From positions 372,001 to 436,000 of the forward strand of contig OZ025784.1 in NCBI GenBank assembly GCA_964019425.1: a stretch of 64,000 nt of DNA. The letters are read 5' to 3'. The DNA is from Flectonema sp. DT1601. Taxonomy: Eukaryota; Euglenozoa; Diplonemea; Diplonemida; Diplonemidae. Positions 51,118 to 61,701 of this stretch are shown here, piece after piece. A program made the position numbers and the translations under genes. The notes under the pieces are model-generated. The model was not told the DNA's origin, searched no databases, and saw only the letters and a program-made list of their open reading frames with translations. Numbering within the stretch: position 1 is the stretch's first letter; each line of letters opens with the position of its first letter.

Positions 51118-53142
51118 TTAATGTCTTTCATTGAGGTAGGTTTCATCACGTGAAGTTGGGTATTTCTCGCTGTGAAGAGTCTTTCTTGTCATCTCCTGTA
51201 GGGTGTCATCTCCTACTTGGATACAATACGGAGATGAAGTAATTTCATCTAACTTATCAAGAAACCACGCATTTGACGCTCTCAACCAATCAATCTTAGC
51301 CAATGCACCATCTAGACATGTAGCATGAAATATGAACCAATCAAACTTTGAGGGATCTCGTTGTTGAGGTTTCCATTTAAAAGTTCTCTTACCAGAAATT
51401 GTCTTCTCTGAAGATGGAACTTTATAATTACATTTCATGTTGTACAGCCAACGATCTAAGCAGTTGTTGGATGCTCCGTGACTGTGATCGTATTTTGCAG
51501 CGAGTTTTAATGCATTTTGATCACTAAGTCTCCAAGGAGGGAATACCATTATACTTTCGAATAGTCGAACGGTTCTGTTATTATTTACCAATAAATAAAA
51601 ACCTGTATTTATACTTTGGTGATTGTTGCTGTCACATTGATGTGCGAAATCTAAATTACGGGAAGCGACATTCTGCAAAGGATTAATATTCCAAGACAGG
51701 TCCATGTCTGCCATTAAAAAATGATATCCGAGACTGAGAATTTTTAATGCGAGGCGGGGTTTGATCCAGGAGAGTTCTTCAGTGACTTTTCTTTGAAATC
51801 CTTTATTGAATCCGGAACCTCCAACTTCCATGTCTCGTTCTGATTCAGCGAACATAGAACCATCAAGACAGGGTAATCTATTCTTAATACAAAGAGCTAG
51901 AGAATCACAATCAAGTGTCGCGATGATATAATTCGTGACACCTGATCGACCCACCATCGAATACACAACATTGTGTAAATGATCAACCCAAAATCTATTA
52001 AAAATATAAACAACAACAACACCATTCGAATCCGCCTGAACTTCCAATAATTTCTCAACATCATGATGATATCCCTCGTACGGTAGTTTCTGTATTCTAT
52101 TTCTGGGTATCAGCCATGGCGCAGCCAACCCATCAACACATTTCCCAGTTTCTTTTATCTCTTTTGTATTTTTATAGATGTTTTTATCAATTTTCTTTGG
52201 TATTATATTTGCATTTCGATATATATTCGGTACTTGAACTAATGACGGTATCCCGGAATTGAACTTGTGAGCTGTTTGAATGTCAGCCGGTGCTGCGATG
52301 TCTTTGCAATGTCGACATTGACAAAAGTAAATTGGGATCATTCCATTACAATCGAATCTTTTTATGTGAAGCCGTTCCCAAAAGCAAGTTACCAATCCTT
52401 TTCGGGATATAACTTGGGCGTGGTAAGTGACGTCTGAAATAGTAACGGACGTGTCAAAAGTTGACTTAAATTCAGATAAGTAATAGCTATTGTTTTGACC
52501 ACGAGTAGCCGCATCAATCATCTCTCCTCGTACGTTTTTACCCGGCTTTTGAGGGGACATAAACTTTGATGGTATCCACACAGTCAATACAGATCCACCT
52601 TTAATCAACCTGTTTGATAATTCGTTCACATCACTCACAGATGATGTTATCTTATTCCAAATCGGAACCAACCAGTTTGGTAGTACTGCTGCAGTTCCTT
52701 TGTTGTTAAGGGAATCTGTACAGCCTTCTAATTGGATTGGTTTGTTGTCGTTTTTTAATATTAATTTCGTTGAATCATGCTGTACTTCCACATCAGGTTT
52801 AGGAATAAGTTTTTTGTTGCTAAAATGAACTGGCCAGGGAACGTCATCGTAGTGACCCATTTCTGTTTCTGATGGAGTTATTGAAACACAACAGCGTCCA
52901 TCAGGTGTTTTAGAACAGTCGTTGATGTCAACTGTTGTTTGTTTTGGTGGATTGGTTTGCTTAAAACTTGTTTTTGTTTCAATTTCTTGTCGTTGTTGAA
53001 AAGGTTGTTGTTGCCGACCGACATCCATCGTCATCCCCCACCACATAAAACAACCAATCCACACTAATGCTGCAGCACCACATGCCAATATCAGAGTTTT
53101 TGCTCCCAACAAACCTCCTTTTCTCTTCTGCCATCTTTCCAT
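51118..53142 (-). CDS. Golgi type II glycosyltransferase (Nucleotid_trans, GT77-like)
   Basis: 674 residues. A short basic cytoplasmic tail and one membrane helix (TLILACGAAALVWIGCFMWWG, about residues 16-36) give a type II topology typical of Golgi enzymes. A stem and an unfamiliar middle follow. The catalytic region (about 390-600) has VVVYIFNRFWVDHLHNVVYS, NYIIATLDCDSLALC, then PRLALKILSLGYHFLMADMDLSW with the D-x-D metal motif (DMD), and INTGFYLLVNN; this is the pattern of PF03407 nucleotide-diphospho-sugar transferases (RRA/XEG113/RGXT relatives). The sugar and acceptor are unknown. A C-x2-C pair (CQCRHC) in the middle may bind metal or form disulfides. The ATG follows CACAAGTCAG. Confidence 0.85.
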   Translation of the reverse strand: MERWQKRKGGLLGAKTLILACGAAALVWIGCFMWWGMTMDVGRQQQPFQQRQEIETKTSFKQTNPPKQTTVDINDCSKTPDGRCCVSITPSETEMGHYDDVPWPVHFSNKKLIPKPDVEVQHDSTKLILKNDNKPIQLEGCTDSLNNKGTAAVLPNWLVPIWNKITSSVSDVNELSNRLIKGGSVLTVWIPSKFMSPQKPGKNVRGEMIDAATRGQNNSYYLSEFKSTFDTSVTISDVTYHAQVISRKGLVTCFWERLHIKRFDCNGMIPIYFCQCRHCKDIAAPADIQTAHKFNSGIPSLVQVPNIYRNANIIPKKIDKNIYKNTKEIKETGKCVDGLAAPWLIPRNRIQKLPYEGYHHDVEKLLEVQADSNGVVVVYIFNRFWVDHLHNVVYSMVGRSGVTNYIIATLDCDSLALCIKNRLPCLDGSMFAESERDMEVGGSGFNKGFQRKVTEELSWIKPRLALKILSLGYHFLMADMDLSWNINPLQNVASRNLDFAHQCDSNNHQSINTGFYLLVNNNRTVRLFESIMVFPPWRLSDQNALKLAAKYDHSHGASNNCLDRWLYNMKCNYKVPSSEKTISGKRTFKWKPQQRDPSKFDWFIFHATCLDGALAKIDWLRASNAWFLDKLDEITSSPYCIQVGDDTLQEMTRKTLHSEKYPTSRDETYLNERH

Positions 53143-54174
53143 TCTGACTTGTGGTATTGTTAACTAATGCATTGGTTAGTTGCTCTTAGTTGTAGTCCCT
53201 GAGGTTGAAATTATTTATGTAATGCGTCACACAATAGTCAATTCCTTCGAATGAAACACCATTTAAAAAAAAAAAAAAAAAAAAAAAAAATCAGACTAAC
53301 CAAAACAAAAACGTAGTTTGGGACCATTGGGTAAACTTTTTTTTCCTTCTTTTTTCCTTTTTTTTTTTTTTCCCCCCCCTTTCTGCAGAAGCTTACCCCA
53401 GTACATTGTAGGCAGAATGCGTATTTCATTGCGCTATAATTGTTTCTAAAAACAAGGGTACAACGCACTTAATTATAATGGAGAAAAAAATGACACAGCT
53501 ACGAAGGAAATAAATAAAACAAAAAGAGTGGGCGCAGCGTCTGCTGCGACATGTTACCTTCAATCCCTTGAATGAGGGGCAACATAAAAATAAAAAAACT
53601 GGAACTTGTCACAGTTTCATAAAGCGGCATAAATAACAAAAGAAGTGCAGTGACCCCCAGTGAGACAAGACGATGTCAGTGTTCTTTTTTTTTTTTTTTC
53701 GCGTTCAAAAATGCTACTTAGGCGGTGGCAACAGCTCCAGTAGTATTTACGGGATTCTTTTTTTTTTTTTTTTTTTTTTTCTCCAACTTTTCTTACCTAC
53801 TTCATATGATAGATTCTTCTTCGAAATCGAAAAAAAAAAAAAAAAAAAATTACCTGCGATTCACGACTTTTCCTCCTCCTGGTCGAATTTATCAGCAGGT
53901 GTGATAAAGTGAATGGGAGATGGAAAGTAAGCTACTATACAGACCCTGAAGGCTTTGATACAACAACCAGCAGTGCGTAGATTCTTTTTCAGAAACTATT
54001 CACTGAGGGCTGTGAAACATAACTAACTACGACTTGATTAACAGTTATGATTTCAGCTGTTCTCTTGACTGTTTCCGATTATTAATTATTGTGAAAGCGA
54101 TATCACGCTAAATCATAATTTACTCCGAGTGATCAACAGACCGTCAGATACCAAAATTGGATGCGAAGACTCAA
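53143..54174. other. Spacer (1.0 kb), homopolymers
   Basis: A run at 53264-53290 and T runs at 53357-53371, 53684-53699 and 53757-53780. No gene recognised. Confidence 0.5.
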
Positions 54175-56622
54175 TTAATCAAATGAATTACTTCCCGATG
54201 GAGAATTCGAATCAGGTGGAGAATCAGAGCAGCTGTCAGCTGTGTCTGGACTGTCGTCTTCAAAGTCATCACTCTCATCTCTGTTGGGAGGTTGTAGAGC
54301 TGCTTGTTCTTGTTCTTGAGCGACTAGCCAAACGGGAAGTTGAACGTCTTCACCTAAAGAAGATTTGTAATGATGTCGAAGTACTTCCTTACGAGTTGAA
54401 TCAGGAAGTCTTCCTAGCAAGGAATCTATTACTTTCTGAAGTGAGGATATCATCACAGAGTCAGTTACAACTTTTCTCTCCTCAAAAGTCAAATCCTGAC
54501 AAAGAGCTGTCGCAACGTCGACAATTTCATCATCAGGTGATTTCGGAAGTAGATCTTCAGCATTGCAATCTTGTAGCTCCGATTTGTAAGTTTCGTAAAC
54601 CTTTTCTTCTAACCAATTAGCAAAATGACATCCACAAATAAAATTATCATACAACCTCAAAACAGACTTCCTACCTCTCTTAAATAATTTGCTACAATAA
54701 CCCTTCTCATACACATGGTCTCGAAAATCAGATGTGCTGACAGTTTTTCTAAATGCCGCAGGTTTTTGTAGAAGAGAGCAGTTTAGAGAAGACCAAATCT
54801 TATCAAAACAGGCTTGAAGTGGTTGTAGAAATCCACATGTTAACTCAACGAAATGAGCTCGTAGAATACCTGTATTAACTTGATCCATGGTGGCTACGTC
54901 ACCAGTAAGTACAAGTTGTGATAAAACTGAATTACATTTCTCAGCGCAGTCATCTACTACGAAGTGTCTTTCACTTATAAAAGTTTCATGAAAATCAGAT
55001 AAAAGTCTTTCTCTCGCGTGTTTTTTTCGTGTTTTAGTAATATCATTTCTCGGTTCCTTTGAACTTCTGTCATTCGGATGTAGAGACATAATGTGTGGCC
55101 ATACTTTAAGAACTTTCACAAAGTAAGGATTTGTGACTCCCAGAATGGGACCTTTTCGGGTGAAGGGAAAATCATCAGAGGTGCCGTACTTTGAAATAGT
55201 TCTAAAATCGACATCCTGAACTGAGAAATACGGACGAAAATCAGCGCAACTAGTTATTGGATGTATCAACGAAGTCACAGCTAACACAGCAGAACTTGAT
55301 AAAGTAGGTGACTGAGAGAGAATACAAAGTGGTTCCCCTAATAAACTCAGTTCCCACAGCTTCCATAATTTTCTAAGACTTCGTGCGAAAGTACTGTACA
55401 GAGGAACTTCACCAAATAGGTACTTTGTACCATTTAACCTATCGAGTAGTCTGGCTTTATCATTTCCTTCACTTGGAGTTAGACTGAGTTCACGTGTTCT
55501 GATATCATGGGCAACTCTTCGTTTATGTTTTGGAGATAAGATATCTCTTCTACTACAGTTAAGTGCAGTAACTTTAGATGTTACGGTAAACTTTGGTGCA
55601 TGCCAATGGATTTGAGTTGATAAGAATGGAAATACATATTCTGAACAAGCTTCCGGATGAGACCAGGTTGACATTTCTGACAATGTATCCTGTAATAGTT
55701 GATAGCGAGGTTCAAAGTGTTGTGGATACAGACCAACAACAGATGCAACTATTAATAAACTACCCAGACATGCTGCTTGTGCTGCTTCTTGATCATCTGC
55801 TCCAAAGTCTGATAAGAAACAAATTGAAGTAGCTGAAGGAACAGGAGATCCAACAATAGGAACTGGAAACAATCCCGAGAGTGTTTGTGATTTCAAAGCG
55901 TTATACGTTAAGACTGGTTGAATGGATGTTGAAGTTGAAGTACTTTTTGTAGTAATTGGAGTCGGGCTTATTGGACACAATGAAAAGTATGTCTTCGCTA
56001 CATTCTTTACAACCTGCTCAAGTAGCGATGCAAACGGCCACCTCGATAATAATATAAGTGAATGTTGCACGCAGCCTCTTGCGACGGATCCGTCGGCTTT
56101 TTGTCGAAAATAAACGTAGCCGTAGTCAAATTTTACTTTTGACTGAGGCCTACGAACTTTTATCACATAACACGTATCGTTTATAATATGACTGTTGCTA
56201 TCTGGAAATCCCAAGTAGCATAGTTCTTTCTCTTGTTCTTTGGTAAGTGCTCCCTCCGGAATTACTTTTTCGACCACCTGACCAGCTTCAAGATCAAACT
56301 TCACAACAACAAATGCGAGTGCCCATGGGCTACTGTAGCTAGAGAACCACCACGATCTGTCTGGATTCTGAACTAAAGTTTGACTATTCCTTCCTGCATT
56401 AGAAGGGTTGATTCCTGTGTTTGCACTTGTTGGAGCAATAGGCGCTACAATTTCTTGTTTTTGACCTTCAACTGCCGGTCCCCTTTTAAATAACTTTTTA
56501 ACTTGTGCGAATCGACCTTCTTGTTCTTCTCCAATCGGTGATCCTCCTTCTAGTGAGGATGGTGGGGGTTCAACTTCTTCTTTGCTTTCCCGTTTTCGGA
56601 AAAGTTTATTTAATCCCTTCAT
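54175..56622 (-). CDS. DENND6: DENND6-family DENN-domain Rab exchange factor
   Basis: 815 residues, longer than human DENND6A (about 600). The diagnostic part is at about 125-225: a CYLGFPDSNS segment, then DYGYVYFRQKADGSVARG, then HSLILLSRWPFASLLEQVV, which matches the u-DENN region of DENND6 (FAM116) proteins nearly motif by motif. A central DENN portion follows (KYLFGEVPLYSTFARSLRKLWKLWELSLLGEPLCIL; ADFRPYFSVQD...TRKGPILGVTNPYF), also typical of the family. DENND6 activates Rab14 in endocytic recycling. The N-terminal 100 residues are charged and Pro-rich, and the C-terminus is acidic and Ser-rich (SDDFEDDSPDTADSCSDS). An acceptor (CCTCACAG) lies about 20 nt upstream of the ATG. Confidence 0.88.
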   Translation of the reverse strand: MKGLNKLFRKRESKEEVEPPPSSLEGGSPIGEEQEGRFAQVKKLFKRGPAVEGQKQEIVAPIAPTSANTGINPSNAGRNSQTLVQNPDRSWWFSSYSSPWALAFVVVKFDLEAGQVVEKVIPEGALTKEQEKELCYLGFPDSNSHIINDTCYVIKVRRPQSKVKFDYGYVYFRQKADGSVARGCVQHSLILLSRWPFASLLEQVVKNVAKTYFSLCPISPTPITTKSTSTSTSIQPVLTYNALKSQTLSGLFPVPIVGSPVPSATSICFLSDFGADDQEAAQAACLGSLLIVASVVGLYPQHFEPRYQLLQDTLSEMSTWSHPEACSEYVFPFLSTQIHWHAPKFTVTSKVTALNCSRRDILSPKHKRRVAHDIRTRELSLTPSEGNDKARLLDRLNGTKYLFGEVPLYSTFARSLRKLWKLWELSLLGEPLCILSQSPTLSSSAVLAVTSLIHPITSCADFRPYFSVQDVDFRTISKYGTSDDFPFTRKGPILGVTNPYFVKVLKVWPHIMSLHPNDRSSKEPRNDITKTRKKHARERLLSDFHETFISERHFVVDDCAEKCNSVLSQLVLTGDVATMDQVNTGILRAHFVELTCGFLQPLQACFDKIWSSLNCSLLQKPAAFRKTVSTSDFRDHVYEKGYCSKLFKRGRKSVLRLYDNFICGCHFANWLEEKVYETYKSELQDCNAEDLLPKSPDDEIVDVATALCQDLTFEERKVVTDSVMISSLQKVIDSLLGRLPDSTRKEVLRHHYKSSLGEDVQLPVWLVAQEQEQAALQPPNRDESDDFEDDSPDTADSCSDSPPDSNSPSGSNSFD

Positions 56623-57460
56623 ACTTTCTGCGAGGGCTGTGAGGGGATATAAACCTTATTGGGATTATTGTAAATAAAAAAAAATGATTACGTCTGTCTA
56701 GGAACCAGCTGAGCACATTTTCTGAGTGGGGAAATTCAATAAAATTATTAGAACTCGTCAACAACACAAATAAAACCCTTACCCCAAAGTTTACGTAAAA
56801 CGATACACAAAGGGGTAAAAAACATCGAAGAGGTTGAATTTATTTTTTTTCTTTTTTAATTTTTCTAATTTCTTTTATTTTTATTTTTTTATTTTCTTTT
56901 TTTTTTCTGTTGAAAAACAACTAAAGAAACAACCCTGTTGTCCCGTAACCGGGAGAAACTGATGGCAAGTAGTGGGTCAGACACCAGTGTGTTTGTAAAA
57001 AAGACAGACAACTTGGATTACGTTGAACCACATTTTCAATTCTACATTACTAGAACGGGTTTATAGTTTGGGAAGATACAATAAAAGTGATTTAAACACA
57101 TCACAAAAAGGCTGCTTATACTTGTATCATTCTAGCAGGCAACCATGTGTGAGAATGTCTTCATCACTATTTTTTTTTTTTTTTTTTTTTTCCTTTTTGA
57201 ATAAAGATAGAAGAGGGATGAGTTTATAAATGCCTCGGAGAAACTAAAGGATATCAGTCACCCGGTACCACAACTATGAGACTCTCACAGCCGTGAATTG
57301 ACCCGTAAGTAGACGACTATGAAAAGTAGCAGTTCTTTCGCCATTACATTTTCAGTACTGAGGATGACCCCCAACGAATTCAAAATATGATGATGAAGAG
57401 GCTTGTGTGTTTTTTTTTGTTTTTTTTGTTTTTTTTTGTCATGAGTAGTTTTTGACAAGA

Positions 57461-57493
<33 letters not shown>

Positions 57494-57584
57494 AGGAATG
57501 AAAAATAATAATTTGGTAGTAAAATTCTAAGCCTACTAACGAAAACCGAAAGTGGCGACCCTATATTACCGCGGAAGAATAACC

Positions 57585-57637
57585 GTTGGATAGAGTTGCC
57601 TTCTCAATTGTAAGACGTAAGCAGGTTCAAGAATGCA
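57585..57637 (+). other. tRNA-like remnant, possible SINE head
   Basis: gttggatagagttg resembles the D-arm/A-box of a tRNA, and about 25 nt later gcaggttcaagaatgc resembles the T-arm/B-box. The acceptor stem does not pair, so it is not a working tRNA. An A-rich run follows directly (about 57638), as in tRNA-derived SINEs. Confidence 0.25.
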
Positions 57638-58483
57638 AAAAAAAGAAAATAATAACACGGAAAAAAAAAAAAAAAAAAATCGCTCTTTTTGTCGGTCAAA
57701 TTTAAAATAAAGAAACATATCCATTCCCCCACCCTATCTAGTCAGCTTCAGTTCATTTACCAAATTAGGATTACCATTCGGATGCTGAGTAGAATGATGC
57801 TAATAAATTATTGAGCAAAGCCACATTTTTACAAGTACATCTCTTTTCAGTTTGTTACCTGCTAGCTTCAACAGTTCAACAGGAGGGGGAAAAGTGAATG
57901 TCAAAAAAAAAGAAAAAAAAATACCAACAGGAAGACCATGCAGGTTACAGAAAATTTTTAAAAAAAACCGACAAAGGGCAATGCGGATTACAGTGAAATA
58001 AAATAAAAATAAAGCATCACCATTTTTGTAGGAAGAGAGCCGTACAAAAAGCAGGATTAGCGAATTAATTAATTACCCCCCAGTAGGGAAGCAGGCGATT
58101 AGATTTATTTATTTTTTTTTTTTTTTTTTTTTCTTCTTTTTTTCTTTTCATCTTTTCTTTTCAACCGTTGAAGAGAGGAAGGGACAACATCAAACTGCTT
58201 GCGCATACTATTATTAAGCCTAAGAAAAAAGATACAAAACAGTGCGCTGCAAAGCAACTTAACTTTGTTGAACAAAACAAAAAAAAAAAATTGACACCAG
58301 AGCCTCCCACCGTCTGTCCCACATTTGAGAGACTTGAAGGAAAGTAAACCATACAAGATAACACAGGTGTGAAACATCTCACTGCAAAAGTTTTTTTTTT
58401 TTTTTTTTTTTCTAGTTACTCAGGAATTACGTCAGCTTGAATATTAAACTAGAATTAAAAAAAAAAAAAAAAAAAAAAAATTC

Positions 58484-58512
58484 TTTTACCACAAGAAGCT
58501 CTTGTGGTAAAA
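58484..58512. other. Perfect 13-bp hairpin
   Basis: TTTTACCACAAGA (58484-58496) pairs without mismatch with TCTTGTGGTAAAA (58500-58512) around a 3-nt loop, AGC. It lies just after a 24-A run. Confidence 0.8.
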
Positions 58513-58817
58513 AAAGCCATGCCAAATATTCAGTTAAATTGAGAGGAATCTTTGATTTATTATTATTGGTATTTTTTTTCATAAGTTTTTTTTCAAAAAA
58601 AAGGAACAAAAGAATGGGAAAAAAAGGGGAAAAAAAAGAACCTACCAGGGTGTAAAACCCATCTCAATCTCAACCCACCGTATGTATAGATTTCCTTGGC
58701 GTAATTGCTGAAACAACAGCAGGAGCAGATTCGCAGTACAGGAATTTTTCTGTTATTGAGATGTTAGGCAGATCTAATATTTATTCTTTTTTTCATTCCT
58801 TAAAAATAATCATAACT

Positions 58818-59537
58818 CTAACATGAGCAAGAAGAATTGCAACAAGAAGACGTATTACACGACGAAGAGATACCGCTTTCACTTCCAGTAAAGTCATCCT
58901 CGACATCTGAAAAGTCATCAAGGAGGTCTGGGAGTGGCTTGAATGTTGAATTAATCCAAACAGAAGAACGTCCCTTACGGCCACCATAGAAGTCAGGGTG
59001 GTCATCAACCTGTGGAGAATGTATAAAGTGAGAACCATATGGCATAGCATCAACAACATGAACTAATGATTGAGCGAGTTCAAGAGTAGATAGCTGAACG
59101 TAAATGTGATGAACTTTCTTTGAACGTTGGCTTTGAATTCCAATCAATTCGATGTCATCACTCCACTCACTTAACGCTGAAGACATTACAATATCAACAG
59201 CACCTTGAAGGGTTAATGGCTTTCTCTCTTTTCTTGAATCTCTCATCGAGAGAACCAACACTTTTGAACTGCGAATGTCTGCTCCGAATTCAGTTTCAAT
59301 AATTTTATGTTTGGTTCTCAAGTCCTCTTCAAATTCTTCCCTAACTTCACCAGTGAAATATATCTTTCCGAGAAGTGAGAATCTCGCTAATACCCTACAG
59401 TTACGTACCATATCTTTTAATGTTTCTATTTTAAAATCATCGCTAACATCAATCATCCAACATGACTCTGCAGGAGCTCTGTTTACGAGACGCTGCTTCT
59501 TGCTGACGGACTTTGAGATGTCTGAAGTCTGAACCAT
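58818..59537 (-). CDS. Unknown protein, 239 aa, Cys/Ser-rich tail
   Basis: Start chosen at MVQTSDISKSVSKKQ; the frame continues upstream only through a Lys-coding A run. The body (residues 25-190) looks like a mixed alpha/beta domain (SCWMIDVSDDFKIETLKDMVRNC, VLARFSLLGKIYFTGEVREEFEED, LTLQGAVDIVMSSALSEW, VHHIYVQLSTLELAQSLVHVVD). The tail is acidic, then ends SSSCNTSSCCNSSCSC, a Cys-rich end that could bind metal or be lipidated. I do not recognise a family. An acceptor (ACTTTCACAG) lies about 40 nt upstream. Confidence 0.7.
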   Translation of the reverse strand: MVQTSDISKSVSKKQRLVNRAPAESCWMIDVSDDFKIETLKDMVRNCRVLARFSLLGKIYFTGEVREEFEEDLRTKHKIIETEFGADIRSSKVLVLSMRDSRKERKPLTLQGAVDIVMSSALSEWSDDIELIGIQSQRSKKVHHIYVQLSTLELAQSLVHVVDAMPYGSHFIHSPQVDDHPDFYGGRKGRSSVWINSTFKPLPDLLDDFSDVEDDFTGSESGISSSCNTSSCCNSSCSC

Positions 59538-60276
59538 TGTTTTTGTTGTGGTTTGTTGTGTTTTATAAATAAACTGTGAAAGTAGTAGTATACACATATT
59601 TTTTTTGATTTTTTTTTTTTTTTTTTTCAAAAAAAAACAATTGAGAACACCAGAGAAGGTAGTCTTCTGATTAAATATAATAAAATGATCTGGTGATCAC
59701 AAAACAAACAAACGAACAAAATAAAAAAAACAAAAAAATAATTTCAGAGCTCACGATGTATCCTCCAAGAGGCCCGCTAAGCACGTTAGTGAGAAGTAGA
59801 TTTATACAGAAAAACTTGCTGGAAAAAAAAAAAAAAAGAATAAAGAGAAAGAGAAACAAGACGGCTCCTCAAAATTAAAACATAAATTTGCGATTAAGTA
59901 CACTAATTTTGTTTTGTTTGCGTTGCCAATATTACTTTGCGCCTAAAATAAAAGATTTTCTCGGTACAAAAAAAAAATAAGTAAACAAATCGCTAAATAC
60001 CTCGCATCCGGTGAAGCTAATCATCGGACGCAAAAAAAAACCATTCATACACATAACCGGTAATAAAACAGGTAGAAAAATTTATTGATTAATTAATGCG
60101 TCAGTGTAGTGCGCGTGCAGCCTAGGACATTTAGGAGCATCACAGACCTGCTATTGGCTCGCTCTTACGCGTGCTGAAGGCGCACACAGTCCCCTTAAGA
60201 AGGGCGGCACTGTCTTGGAAAAAGGACGTAGAACGCCTTGACTCAGGTGATAATGAGAATTATATTTCAATAAACA
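59538..60276. other. Spacer with a GC-rich structured island
   Basis: AT-rich from 59538 to 60090, then a GC-rich island at about 60095-60240 that can fold into several helices (listed separately). No protein gene. Confidence 0.55.
60109..60215. ncRNA. Candidate structured RNA in GC-rich island
   Basis: A closing helix pairs GTGCGC (60109-60114) with GCGCAC (60180-60185), continued after a symmetric 3x3 internal loop by CAGC (60118-60121) with GCTG (60173-60176). Inside, CCTA/TAGG and GAGC/GCTC can pair. Directly after comes ACAGT...ACTGT enclosing CCCTT-AAG-AAGGG (60187-60213). It lies between two genes; strand and class are unknown. Confidence 0.45.
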
Positions 60277-60603
60277 TCATCTCAACAGCCATCCACAATT
60301 GCAGCAATGCCGTGACGGGGGTTCAGTAGAAACCCCACAAGCAACACAACGGTCTTGCCCACGGACCACGGGTGAATCTAAACAGCCTTGCACACTCACG
60401 CATGATGATGCTTTTAAAGAAGGGGATTCCAATACCGCCGACTCACCTGGAGATTTCAACGGACTCTTAACAGAGACTACCGGAGGCGTTTGTATTCGCT
60501 CAATAACTTTAGGTATTCTCCTTTTAGATTTTTTTTGAACAGTTTCATTGATGTTTATTGTAACAGTAACTCCGGTAGGTATTTCGGTACTTGACTTTAA
60601 CAT
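60277..60603 (-). CDS. Small protein with C-terminal zinc ribbon, 108 aa
   Basis: The N-terminal part is basic with a KKSKRRIPK stretch and Ser/Pro-rich repeats (VKSPLKSPGE, LESPSLK). The last 25 residues carry two Cys pairs, C-x2-C (RCVACG) and C-x2-C (CCNCGW), a zinc-ribbon layout. The next gene upstream in transcription (61702-64000) ends with a closely similar zinc ribbon, also finishing in CxNCGW. The two genes thus share a C-terminal module. No family name known to me. The ATG is 15 nt from a long A run on the gene strand. Confidence 0.7.
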   Translation of the reverse strand: MLKSSTEIPTGVTVTININETVQKKSKRRIPKVIERIQTPPVVSVKSPLKSPGESAVLESPSLKASSCVSVQGCLDSPVVRGQDRCVACGVSTEPPSRHCCNCGWLLR

Positions 60604-60613
60604 TTATGTTGTT

Positions 60614-60646
<33 letters not shown>

Positions 60647-60888
60647 CCTTAAAAAGAGATTGACATTACAAAACAACACCTTAGACCTACTTCCCGTGTA
60701 TTAATTAATATATCCATAATTACTACTTCACCTGACTTGCTGAAGATAACAATAAGATAGTTGTCTTGTAGTAACAAATAAAGAGGGGATCAGAAATCGC
60801 TACAGTTGCAGTTAAAAAAAATAAGAAGGGAGATACAGACATAAGGAGCGTACATGTGGGAGACAAGCGATGTTAAAAAAAAAAAGAG

Positions 60889-60930
<42 letters not shown>

Positions 60931-61276
60931 GGTGTTCTTGTTTTTTTTTTTTTTACACCTTTATTAGCCGTCTAGATGTAATTTTTCACTGTGGGAGTGA
61001 AATGAAAAGTCTTTTTTTTTTTTTTTTTTTTTGCTTTTTTTTGACAAACTTAATAATATTTAAAGATGTCGCACCCAACTGCAACTGGAATAGTCGAAAA
61101 CTTAGGGGGAAAAAAGGGGAAAAGGGAAAAAAAAAAAAAAACATAAAATATAGGGGTAGTACAACAAAGGGATAAACAAATTGGGAGAGAAAACAGATTC
61201 GGGAAATTAAAAAAAAAGAAAATAATTCTTCGCCGATGTTTTTTTTTACTAAAGCCGATCATATTCTTTCGGCTGT

Positions 61277-61315
<39 letters not shown>

Positions 61316-61701
61316 CATCTAAGACTCGATTTATAGTAGCCTTGCTTCCTGAAGGTCACAAACCCATATCACGATTGCCCTTTTTTTTTTTTTTTTGACA
61401 ATTTATTATTTTTTTGTTTTTACAAAAAGTAAAAATTTCAGCACACACACACACTACTGAATAAACAGAAGATGGAGAAACACACTCGACAGACCAAGAA
61501 AGTTAACCGCCTAGTGCAAATAATTCCTATATTCGTTTTAAAACGATGTATGCTGTAGGCATGATATAAAGATATAAAGGCTATTTTAGTTTCCTTTTTC
61601 CTTTTTTCTTTCTGTAACACAGGAAAGAAAAAAGAAAAAAAAAAAAAAGAGGGAAAAAAAAAAAAAGAAAAAAAAAAAGAATTACTCGGTTATTGTTACA
61701 T
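60604..61701. other. Spacer (1.1 kb), extreme homopolymers
   Basis: T run 60616-60642, A run 60894-60928, T runs 61012-61032, 61289-61314 and 61381-61396, and A-rich 61628-61680. A short CA repeat near 61441-61454. No gene recognised. Confidence 0.5.

Larger units (their letters stand above)
56623..58817. other. Gene-free region (2.2 kb)
   Basis: T-rich 56840-56910, a T run 57171-57191, A runs 57464-57492 and 57661-57680, T run 58110-58131, A run 58457-58480. It contains a tRNA-like remnant (57585-57637) followed by A-rich sequence, and a perfect 13-bp hairpin (58484-58512). No protein gene recognised. Confidence 0.5.

Noticed and set aside
26-60160. 14-base identity acctgctattggct near position 33 and near 60147
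   Set aside because: Exact 14-mers shared between two places are expected by chance a few times in a window of this size; flanks do not match.
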